A DNA stretch of 5,233 bases from the NCBI GenBank assembly GCA_023397045.1, contig JAEWUR010000407.1, forward strand, positions 1 to 5,233, in the 5' to 3' direction. Source of the DNA: Planctomycetota bacterium (GTDB lineage: Bacteria > Planctomycetota > Planctomycetia > Pirellulales > Thermoguttaceae). Below the pieces are notes generated by a model, which saw only the letters and a program-made list of their open reading frames with translations, was not told the DNA's origin and did not search any database. Position numbers and translations under genes: made by a program. The stretch's first letter is position 1; every line of letters begins with the position of its first letter. This document shows, one piece after another, positions 1 to 4,856 of this stretch.

Positions 1-44
1 GAGGTCGCCCGTGTTGATTGTGTCAGATTAGCAGATTACATACA

Positions 45-149
45 TTTTTTCAACCATTATTTTGGACGGTTTATTCCGCTTTATGCGACTGCTTTTTTCG
101 GGTTTTCGGCGTTTTCGCAGTTTTCCGTCATAGACACGACCATTTTTTT
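45..149. other. T-tract-rich leader, possibly intrinsically curved DNA
   Basis: The first 164 bases are clearly richer in A/T than the rest of the window. They contain short T runs at 45-50, 60-63, 70-72, 80-82, 93-98, 103-106, 112-115, 121-124 and 143-149. The four runs from 93 to 124 are centred about 9 bases apart, close to one helical turn. Phased A/T tracts of this kind can bend DNA, and these sit just upstream of the predicted promoter. No protein-coding gene is supported here. An ORF on the minus strand (81-419) is judged to be a shadow of the 165-416 gene. Confidence 0.3.
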
Positions 150-165
150 GTCTAAAATGTCGGTA
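131..165 (+). promoter_or_regulatory. Predicted sigma70-type promoter of the 83-residue gene, leaderless geometry
   Basis: A -35-like hexamer TAGACA (131-136, 5 of 6 to TTGACA) is separated by 16 bases from a -10-like hexamer TAAAAT (153-158, 5 of 6 to TATAAT). The expected transcription start, about 7 bases after the -10 box, falls at or next to base 165. That base is the A of the ATG of the downstream gene. No Shine-Dalgarno sequence lies before this ATG, which agrees with a leaderless messenger. The hexamers and spacing are read directly. Promoter activity and the start point are inferred. Confidence 0.5.
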
Positions 166-416
166 TGACGTTGCAGACCTACGACCCGAAGAAGCTTGAC
201 GACCTCACCCTGCGATTGCTGGATCTGGCGGCAATCGTTCGGCGGATGGCGAACCGGAGTCGCGAATTCGATATTGCCGACCTCGCGGTTCACGACAAAA
301 AGGCCATCGAATGGTGCGCCAAGCTCGAACAATGGGCCCACAAAACCCAGGCCGATCTCCAGGTCAGAATCGTCCAGGAGAAGGCGGAACGACGAGGCCG
401 CGCGGCAGTCGAATAA
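165..416 (+). CDS. Small helical hypothetical protein (83 aa)
   Basis: I do not recognise this protein. It is 83 residues long, soluble, highly charged and probably almost all helix. Leucine-rich amphipathic stretches lie at residues 11-30 (LDDLTLRLLD and on) and 44-75 (a lysine/glutamate-rich segment with Trp50 and Trp57), and the C-terminus is basic (KAERRGR). This could form a short helical hairpin or coiled coil. There is no signal peptide, membrane segment or metal-binding cluster. The frame shows the high G/C third-position use of a genuine gene, and the start coincides with the predicted start of transcription (-10 box TAAAAT at 153-158), so the message may be leaderless. A stable hairpin begins 14 bases after the TAA stop. 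It is a single + strand gene facing away from the left edge and convergent with the minus-strand block. Coding is likely; the function is unknown. Confidence 0.6.
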   Translation: MTLQTYDPKKLDDLTLRLLDLAAIVRRMANRSREFDIADLAVHDKKAIEWCAKLEQWAHKTQADLQVRIVQEKAERRGRAAVE

Positions 417-417
417 C

Positions 418-447
418 ACGCCACGAAGGGGCGTCGATTCCGACGCC
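418..447 (+). terminator. Overlapping hairpins after the 83-aa gene, candidate terminator or attenuator
   Basis: Just after the stop codon, GGCGTCG (430-436) pairs perfectly with CGACGCC (441-447) across the four-base loop ATTC. An upstream ACGCC (418-422) can pair instead with GGCGT (430-434), so the two stems are mutually exclusive. No T run follows, so this is not a classic intrinsic terminator. It may end transcription weakly, protect the 3' end of the message, or have no role. The pairing is seen; the function is inferred. Confidence 0.35.
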
Positions 448-548
448 GCAAAGCCTTCCGGTTACGAAGTCACTCCGACCTGTGACATCTGGAAAGACGC
501 GCACCGAGAAGCTGGAGCCGACGGCGACCCCAGGGCGATGAGAACCGC

Positions 549-647
549 ATGCCCATCGAACTGGTTTTCTCAATTCTCGACCTGGCGGTCTTCGCAATTT
601 GCGCGATGGCGATCCAGATCTTGATCCTGAAGCGACGCGAGCGATAA
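549..647 (+). CDS. Possible 32-residue single-pass membrane peptide
   Basis: A short ATG-to-TAA frame encodes 32 residues. It starts MPIELVFSILDLAVF, continues as an unbroken hydrophobic stretch to about residue 27 (only Asp11 and Gln23 are polar) and ends in the basic tail KRRER. A transmembrane helix followed at once by a positive cluster is the usual look of a bacterial small membrane protein, with the basic C-terminus predicted to stay in the cytoplasm. A weak purine-rich GATGAG (537-542) precedes the ATG at 549. The frame is open back to a TGA at 483-485 but has no earlier ATG. No family is recognised. A chance ORF of this size is common; the clean topology argues for a real gene. If it is not real, 417-769 holds no gene, only hairpins. 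Confidence 0.35.
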   Translation: MPIELVFSILDLAVFAICAMAIQILILKRRER

Positions 648-769
648 ACGCTCGATATCGACGCTCAACCGGCGGCCTTCGGCACCGTTGCCGGCGCGGC
701 CGTCTCTGATCGTGGGGCATCAGGCCGCAGGCGGCTTCTGTACTCGCCGCCCGGCGTTATTCAAGCATC
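648..769. other. Convergent intergenic region without a clear terminator
   Basis: This G/C-rich gap lies between the + strand genes and the end of the minus-strand series. It contains small stems only: CTGAT with ATCAG (loop CGTGGGGC) and GCCG-CAGG-CGGC at 724-735. Neither is followed by a T run in either direction. I see no gene here. Confidence 0.4.
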
Positions 770-1102
770 CTATGCCGCTTCGGACGTGGGTTGTACGTCC
801 GACAGGGTCCGCTTGTATTGCAGAGCGTCCAGCAATTCGGCAAGGCTCAGAGTGCGGTTTTCAAGCTCCAAGGGAATTTCCATGCCCGGATCGCAGACCA
901 GATCGACGGTGCCATCCTCGCCGACCATCGAATCGAACTCGCGGAGAAGCCCATCTTGAACGGCCTGACGGACCAAGTGCCCGCGGGTTGCCGAGACGTC
1001 GTGGGCACGTTCCCCAAGGCTGTCGGCCGCGCGTTTGGCCAATGCCGGAAGGTATTCGCTGGGGATTTCTATTGTTTTGGGGACGTAAACCTTGATCTGC
1101 AT
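770..1102 (-). CDS. Hypothetical protein (110 aa), possibly ribbon-helix-helix-like at the N-terminus
   Basis: I do not recognise the family. The start at 1102 (MQIKVYVPK) is chosen because AGGAG lies 9 bases upstream (minus-strand text AGGAGCAAAGTGTT then ATG). An in-frame ATG at 1144 would place this site inside the gene. The order of the N-terminal half is a short strand (residues 2-8, IKVYVPK), a helix (about 15-31, SEYLPALAKRAADSLGE) and, after a turn, a second helix (about 38-58, SATRGHLVRQAVQDGLL). This strand-helix-helix layout resembles RHH/CopG DNA-binding proteins, but the loop is longer than usual and the match is only a resemblance. The C-terminal half is acidic, with a strand-like segment at 65-82. 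No partner toxin gene is adjacent. It is the last gene of the minus-strand series, 144 bases after the HD gene. A weak extended -10-like TGGTATGAG lies in that gap, so it may have its own promoter. It converges with the + strand genes. Confidence 0.65.
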   Translation of the reverse strand: MQIKVYVPKTIEIPSEYLPALAKRAADSLGERAHDVSATRGHLVRQAVQDGLLREFDSMVGEDGTVDLVCDPGMEIPLELENRTLSLAELLDALQYKRTLSDVQPTSEAA

Positions 1103-1113
1103 AACACTTTGCT
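1103..1113 (-). promoter_or_regulatory. Ribosome binding site deciding the start of the 110-aa gene
   Basis: On the minus strand AGGAG sits 9 bases before the ATG at 1102. It is the clearest Shine-Dalgarno sequence in the window, and it favours this start over the upstream in-frame ATG at 1144. Confidence 0.65.
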
Positions 1114-1246
1114 CCTGGAAAGATGGCAGCCGCACAACCCACATGCCCCTCTGTTGCGGGGATTCGGGGCGAAGGGGGCGCGATCACGCACTCATACCAC
1201 CTATCGGCAAGCCGGACGAAACGATTGCACGGTTTTTGGCGGATTT

Positions 1247-2662
1247 CTACATGTTCGTCGCATCGTCGGGACCGCCCGCCTGGGTGAGCCGGTCGAGGGC
1301 CGCCGACAGTTCGGTCTGATGGCAATGGTCGAGTGTATAGATGCGGCAGACCCGAAAACTAATCGCGATTCGACGAAACATCTCGCGGTCGTCCAGGCTG
1401 CGGATTTGGCCCGACGCCGGATCGTAGAGGAAGTTCTGGCCGGCCGTGGGCGTATGGGCGCCGGGACGGTGGACGTGCCGGGCGGTATCGGTCCGCAAGG
1501 GGATGTCCCGCAATTCCTTCGGCAATTCGCGACGGATCGCGGCCTCGAATGCCGCGGCATTGCTCAACACGCTGCCCTGCTCGGGCTCGCCCGGGGCAAA
1601 AAACACCGTCTGTTCGCATGCCATCTTCCACCGCAAGCTGCGACGCAAAAACTTCTGCCAGCGCAGCCCTAATTCGCGCAGTTCGGCGTTCGCGCTGTCA
1701 GGCCAGCGAGCCACCTCCATGAGCAACGACCATTCGGTCAGCCGAAGGTATTCGCCGAGGTGTTCCAGCGGGTTGCCTGGAAACAGATGCTTTTTGCTGT
1801 CGAGAAACAGTTCTTCGAGTTCGAGGTCGATGGCGCGAACGGTGCGGTGGAAATAGATCGCGCGGAACAATTCGGCTCGGACCGAAATGAAACGCACCAG
1901 CGCCGACAACCCTCGTTCGTGAATGGTCAGCCCCTTTGGCGTAAACGAACTGTAATGCAGGAGCCGCGCGAGATCGAACGCCCGGGTGCTATAGCCCGAC
2001 ATGTAGGCGTCGCGCAACACGAAATCCATGTTATCGACCGTATAGAGGCCGGAAAACAAGCTCCGCAGAAACCGGAGCCATTGCGGTGCGTCGCATGCCT
2101 CCGGGTCTTTCGATCGGGCGCGCGGCCGGGTGATCAGAAACGCGATCTGCTCGGGGTCGAGCGTTTCGCCGTCGTCGAAGCGGCTATTCGGGTTTCGCCG
2201 AACCGCGCGGATCAGGTCGGCAAACTCGCGTCGAATGATCTCGCTGCCGAGGACTTCGTGGTTCAAACCGTAGTCGGACAAAAAATGCTCGTCAAAAAAA
2301 TGGCCGAACGGTCCATGGCCCACGTCGTGCAGCAGCGCGGCAAGCCGCATGAGCGATTCGACGTAACCTCGGCCTGGCACGTCGGGACAGACCTCGCGGA
2401 GGCTATCGTAGAGGTTTGCCACGGCCCGGCTCGCCAAGTGCATCGCACCGAGAACATGTTGGAATCGCGTGTGTTCGGCCGTCGGAAAAACCCACCAGGC
2501 GGTCTGGAGTTGATGAATTTGCCGAAGCCGCTGGAGCCAAGGATGATCGATCAACTGTCGCTCGGCCACTTCGCCGCTCGGCAGGCCGTTGGGCGAGGTG
2601 AACGGAATGTAGCCATGAATCGGATCGTGGCTGAGGCTCTCGCTCTCATAATTGCGCATCAT
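1247..2662 (-). CDS. HD-domain phosphohydrolase, SAMHD1/YwfO-like (471 aa)
   Basis: This is a cytoplasmic metal-dependent phosphohydrolase of the HD superfamily, in the group that includes SAMHD1 and bacterial YwfO. Characterised members hydrolyse dNTPs or related nucleotides; the substrate here is not known. The diagnostic opening DPIHGYI is at 13-19. The HD core follows: RFQH (metal ligand His69), ALLHDVGHGPFGH (His112-Asp113 pair, 109-121), NHEVLGSEI (134-142) and VDNMDFVLRDAYMSG (209-223, ligand Asp210). All four expected H...HD...D residues are present, so the site looks intact. The C-terminal 200 residues are helical and variable; length is normal for the family. The start at 2662 is the first of two adjacent ATG codons. 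It overlaps the hemC stop as ATGA and is preceded by GAAGGG 5 bases upstream, which suggests translational coupling to hemC. HD proteins of this type are often called dGTPase; that name is not supported by the sequence alone. Confidence 0.92.
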   Translation of the reverse strand: MMRNYESESLSHDPIHGYIPFTSPNGLPSGEVAERQLIDHPWLQRLRQIHQLQTAWWVFPTAEHTRFQHVLGAMHLASRAVANLYDSLREVCPDVPGRGYVESLMRLAALLHDVGHGPFGHFFDEHFLSDYGLNHEVLGSEIIRREFADLIRAVRRNPNSRFDDGETLDPEQIAFLITRPRARSKDPEACDAPQWLRFLRSLFSGLYTVDNMDFVLRDAYMSGYSTRAFDLARLLHYSSFTPKGLTIHERGLSALVRFISVRAELFRAIYFHRTVRAIDLELEELFLDSKKHLFPGNPLEHLGEYLRLTEWSLLMEVARWPDSANAELRELGLRWQKFLRRSLRWKMACEQTVFFAPGEPEQGSVLSNAAAFEAAIRRELPKELRDIPLRTDTARHVHRPGAHTPTAGQNFLYDPASGQIRSLDDREMFRRIAISFRVCRIYTLDHCHQTELSAALDRLTQAGGPDDATNM

Positions 2663-3729
2663 GAACGCCCTTCATTCGGTGGAAGAACTTCCGGATCGAC
2701 CGCCGCGGCATGGTCTGCGTTGCGAGCGGTGCTGCAACGTCGCGATGCCTCGATGAGTTTTTGGGCCCCTTGGTCCATCAGCAGCCGAGCCACTTTCCGG
2801 CCAAGCTCCACGGCGCGCGATCGAGTCGTCGCCCCATCCTCGACCGTCACGGCCAATTCGGTCGCGGCCTTGGCATCCAGCCGTTCGACGCCATCGCAGC
2901 CGATAACTCGGCCCGTGAGCGTCAACACAGAGATGTCGACACAGGCCAACGCGGCGATCGGGGCCAGGCATCCACCCTGCAACGCCGCGAGCATGGCCCG
3001 CTCGGCCAGAACCGCCAAATGGGTCGCGGGATGATCGATTTTGGACAAAACTTGGCGAGTTGCCGCATCATTTTCGCGACTTTCCAACGCCAAGGCGCCT
3101 TGTCCCACGGCCGGCAGCATCCACTCGGGCGGCAATATCCACGAATGCAGACTGCCGACCTTCGGATTTGCACCGTTGAGAAGTCCAAGTCGCCGTAGCC
3201 CCGCCTCGGCCAGGATCAGCGCGTCGAAATCGCCTTGCTCCAGTTTTCGCAGCCGCGTTTCGACGTTGCCGCGGATGTCCGCGACGGCCAAATCGGGCCG
3301 CAGGTGCAACAACTGGGCACGACGCCGAAGGCTGCCCGTGCCGACCACCGCGCCCTTCGGAATCGGCAGAAGATCGGACGACAGCGGCATCGCGTCCACG
3401 ACTTCATTTTTCGACGCCATGAGAAGCACGTCGGCCGTCGGTCCCCGCTCGGGCACGGCCGCCAAGACTAGGCCCGGCACCGGATCGGTCGGCAGATCCT
3501 TGAGGCTATGCACGGCCAAGTCGATCTGGTCGGCAAGCAGCGCCCGTTGAATCTCCTTCGTGAAAAGCCCTTGCCCGCCGACCGTCTCGATGGGCCCTTG
3601 TTGCCGATCGCCGGTCGTGGTGATCGGGACCAGTTCGACCTCGCAGTTCTGTTCGTTCAACCGCGCAGCCACCCATTCGGCCTGCCATCGGGCCAACGCG
3701 CTCGCACGGGTTCCAAGTCGAATGGGCAT
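2659..3729 (-). CDS. hemC: Hydroxymethylbilane synthase (porphobilinogen deaminase), 356 aa
   Basis: The enzyme joins four porphobilinogen molecules into linear hydroxymethylbilane, the third common step of tetrapyrrole (heme) synthesis, in the cytoplasm. Family landmarks appear in order: the opening RLGTRASALARWQA (4-17), TTTGDRQ (37-43), GGQGLFTKEI (51-60), the catalytic-aspartate motif DLAVHSLKDLP (Asp78), GTGSLRRRAQL (130-140, substrate-binding arginines), RPDLAVADIRGNVETRL (144-160), AEAGLRRLGL (174-183), PAVGQGALALESR (206-218) and LQGGCLAPI, whose Cys254 should carry the dipyrromethane cofactor. The start at 3729 gives the family N-terminus. The frame stays open upstream, but that part is translated repeat and has no family similarity. 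No Shine-Dalgarno precedes this ATG; a pyrimidine-rich 7-bp repeat does. The protein is longer than E. coli HemC (313 aa), with a short insertion at about 105-125 and a polar tail after 330. The usual DPRD loop reads GPTAD (96-100). Confidence 0.96.
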   Translation of the reverse strand: MPIRLGTRASALARWQAEWVAARLNEQNCEVELVPITTTGDRQQGPIETVGGQGLFTKEIQRALLADQIDLAVHSLKDLPTDPVPGLVLAAVPERGPTADVLLMASKNEVVDAMPLSSDLLPIPKGAVVGTGSLRRRAQLLHLRPDLAVADIRGNVETRLRKLEQGDFDALILAEAGLRRLGLLNGANPKVGSLHSWILPPEWMLPAVGQGALALESRENDAATRQVLSKIDHPATHLAVLAERAMLAALQGGCLAPIAALACVDISVLTLTGRVIGCDGVERLDAKAATELAVTVEDGATTRSRAVELGRKVARLLMDQGAQKLIEASRRCSTARNADHAAAVDPEVLPPNEGRS

Positions 3730-3736
3730 GGAGGAT

Positions 3737-3764
3737 AGGGGCTGGGGACTGGGGACTAGGGTCC
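3737..3764. repeat. Four 7-bp G-rich repeats in front of hemC, G-quadruplex motif on the + strand
   Basis: On the + strand the units are AGGGGCT, GGGGACT, GGGGACT and AGGGTCC. The G runs lie at 3738-3741, 3744-3747, 3751-3754 and 3759-3761 with loops of 2, 3 and 4 bases, which fits the standard G4 pattern (four runs of at least three G, loops of 1-7). The + strand is the template strand for hemC, and the repeat ends 7 bases from its start codon, where a ribosome binding site would normally lie. The sequence pattern is seen; quadruplex formation and any effect on hemC are inferred. Confidence 0.7.
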
Positions 3765-3803
3765 TGAAATCGGGACAGCAGATCATTCGCAGGTCGCCGG
3801 CCG

Positions 3804-4664
3804 CTAAGATGCTCCTCGCATCTGGTTCATTTGGTGCGGGGGTACGACGACGCCGCAACTGACGATGAACTGACACGCTTGGTCAAACGTGATGTCCAGA
3901 TCGAGGCAGTCGCGTTTCAACACCGTAATCGTGCAGCCCGTGACCGGCACGGGCGAGTAGGGAATCAACACCGCGACGACCGGCTCGCCGGCCGCTTCAC
4001 CGATGGCCAAAAGGCTCTCACCGGTCACGAATCCCATCGACCAGATGCCCTTGCGAGGAAACTCGACGGCCACGATCCGGGTGACCTGGATCTCTCGCTC
4101 GCTGAAAACGAAATCGCTCACCTGCTTGACGGCGGAATAGACGCCTCGAACCCCGGGCAATCGCAAAATCAGCCGATCGACAAGCCCGGCGAAAAAACGC
4201 CCGATGCCGGCCGCCATGAACTTGCCCAGGAAATATAAGAACAGGACGAACACGGCCAGGAAGAATGGAATCGCAATGTGCGGCTGCAAAAACGTCACGT
4301 CGACGTAGGCGCGGTAGTAGCCGTCGCCGGTGGTCGGCTGAGATCCTTCCCACTCCTGTTTGACACGATCGGCCACCCGTTGAGGAATCCACGTGCCGTT
4401 GGGGATCTGCACATAGGGCGAGGTCGGAAGATTCGGATTTTCGGTCCGCACATCCTTGAGCGACCAGACCAACCCCTCCCGCGCCCAACTGGTGACGGGT
4501 TCCAGGAAATAGCTCTTTGTCGTGTTGATCGCCCAAACGACGATCAAGACGGTCAGCAGCGGCGGACTTAGCACGGCCAATCCCCGCAACAAAGCCCGGC
4601 GAAAAGGACGCGAAGGAGCCTGCCCGCCAGACGCCACCATTTTCTGTTCGAGATCGTTTACCAT
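3804..4664 (-). CDS. DUF502 family integral membrane protein (286 aa)
   Basis: This belongs to the DUF502 family (COG2928), whose plant relatives are the LIKE-COV proteins. The bacterial biochemical role is unknown. Two membrane helices are visible, at about residues 25-46 (LLRGLAVLSPPLLTVLIVVW) and 130-155 (IAIPFFLAVFVLFLYFLGKF), enclosing a polar segment of about 80 residues that is probably outside or periplasmic. The family core follows the second helix: LPGVRGVYSAVKQVSDFV (169-186), EFPRKGIWSMGFVT (201-214), VLIPYSPVPVTGCTITV (232-248) and ITFDQACQFIVSCGVVVP (258-275). This part is probably cytoplasmic. The start at 4664 (MVNDLEQK) is preferred; 4640 (MVASGG) is an alternative, and the longer in-frame ATG at 4808 falls inside the REP doublet and is unlikely. 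No clear Shine-Dalgarno is present. It lies 74 bases before hemC on the same strand and may share its message. Confidence 0.88.
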   Translation of the reverse strand: MVNDLEQKMVASGGQAPSRPFRRALLRGLAVLSPPLLTVLIVVWAINTTKSYFLEPVTSWAREGLVWSLKDVRTENPNLPTSPYVQIPNGTWIPQRVADRVKQEWEGSQPTTGDGYYRAYVDVTFLQPHIAIPFFLAVFVLFLYFLGKFMAAGIGRFFAGLVDRLILRLPGVRGVYSAVKQVSDFVFSEREIQVTRIVAVEFPRKGIWSMGFVTGESLLAIGEAAGEPVVAVLIPYSPVPVTGCTITVLKRDCLDLDITFDQACQFIVSCGVVVPPHQMNQMRGAS

Positions 4665-4779
4665 ACCGCGTATTGTTCGTTTTTTCCCGGGAAGGACAAG
4701 AGGGAATCGCAATCGATGGTGTCGCAAAAAAACTGCAAAAAAGAACGCCACCCAACTCAATTGTTTCTGTAGTGGAAAA
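4665..4779 (-). promoter_or_regulatory. A/T-rich leader of the DUF502 gene with a weak promoter candidate
   Basis: Reading on the minus strand, TTGTCC and AACAAT are 16 bases apart (each 4 of 6 to consensus), and AACAAT ends 7 bases before the ATG at 4664. The spacer holds a perfect 10-base palindrome TTCCCGGGAA (4684-4693). Farther upstream, A runs at 4726-4732 and 4737-4742 (+ strand) are about one helical turn apart, inside a direct repeat of GCAAAAAA. Promoter activity is only a suggestion. The palindrome could be an operator or chance. Confidence 0.25.
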
Positions 4780-4851
4780 CACGTAGGGTCCGCCTCGCGG
4801 ACCATCAAGAGTCAAAAACACCCAAATGGTCCGCGAGGCGGACCCTACGTG
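4776..4851 (-). terminator. Possible transcription terminator or mRNA 3' hairpin after comF
   Basis: In the minus-strand transcript the REP doublet would fold into a 26-bp stem beginning 5 bases after the comF stop codon, and it is followed at once by TTTT. The stem is far stronger than a usual intrinsic terminator but the U run is short. It could end comF transcription, or protect the 3' end of its message and reduce expression of the downstream DUF502 gene. Confidence 0.4.
4780..4851. repeat. REP-like doublet: perfect 26-bp inverted repeat
   Basis: The arms 4780-4805 and 4826-4851 are exact reverse complements of 26 bases, separated by a 20-base loop. Each arm is itself a small palindrome, GGTCCGC, a three-base loop (CTC or GAG), then GCGGACC (4787-4803 and 4828-4844). 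Each is preceded on its own strand by GTAG (4783-4786 on +; the mirror image on -). A GTAG foot next to a short imperfect or perfect stem is the hallmark of REP elements mobilised by RAYT (TnpA_REP, Y1) transposases, and the inverted pair resembles a BIME. No transposase gene is present, so it would be non-autonomous. It starts 5 bases past the comF stop. Confidence 0.8.
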
Positions 4852-4856
4852 GGCGT

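Noticed and set aside
81..419. 112-codon minus-strand frame opposite the 83-aa gene
   Set aside because: The + strand frame has a better promoter, more natural helical protein composition and G/C-rich third positions; the minus frame ends in the T-rich leader.
364..720. 118-codon minus-strand frame
   Set aside because: Its translation is dominated by arginine, proline and serine, has no ribosome binding site and spans the hairpin region; typical of random frame in G/C-rich DNA.
1140..1165. CCCC-GCAACAGA-GGGG stem in the gap before the 110-aa gene as a terminator of the HD gene
   Set aside because: Only four base pairs and no following T run; too weak to call.
791..1672. 293-codon + strand frame
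   Set aside because: It covers the 110-aa gene, the intergenic gap and the end of the HD gene in antisense, and its composition is that of a shadow frame.
1760..3034. Long open frame (424 codons) on the + strand
   Set aside because: It runs antisense across the HD gene and hemC, both of which have intact family motifs. Long antisense frames are expected in G/C-rich genes, and its translation shows no recognisable domain.
3730..3876. 49-residue N-terminal extension of hemC
   Set aside because: The extension is translated 7-bp repeat and the tail of DUF502 in another frame; HemC homology begins at the methionine at 3729.
4665..4808. 48-residue N-terminal extension of DUF502
   Set aside because: It would start inside the REP inverted repeat and has no family similarity; 4664 gives a normal N-terminus before the first membrane helix.
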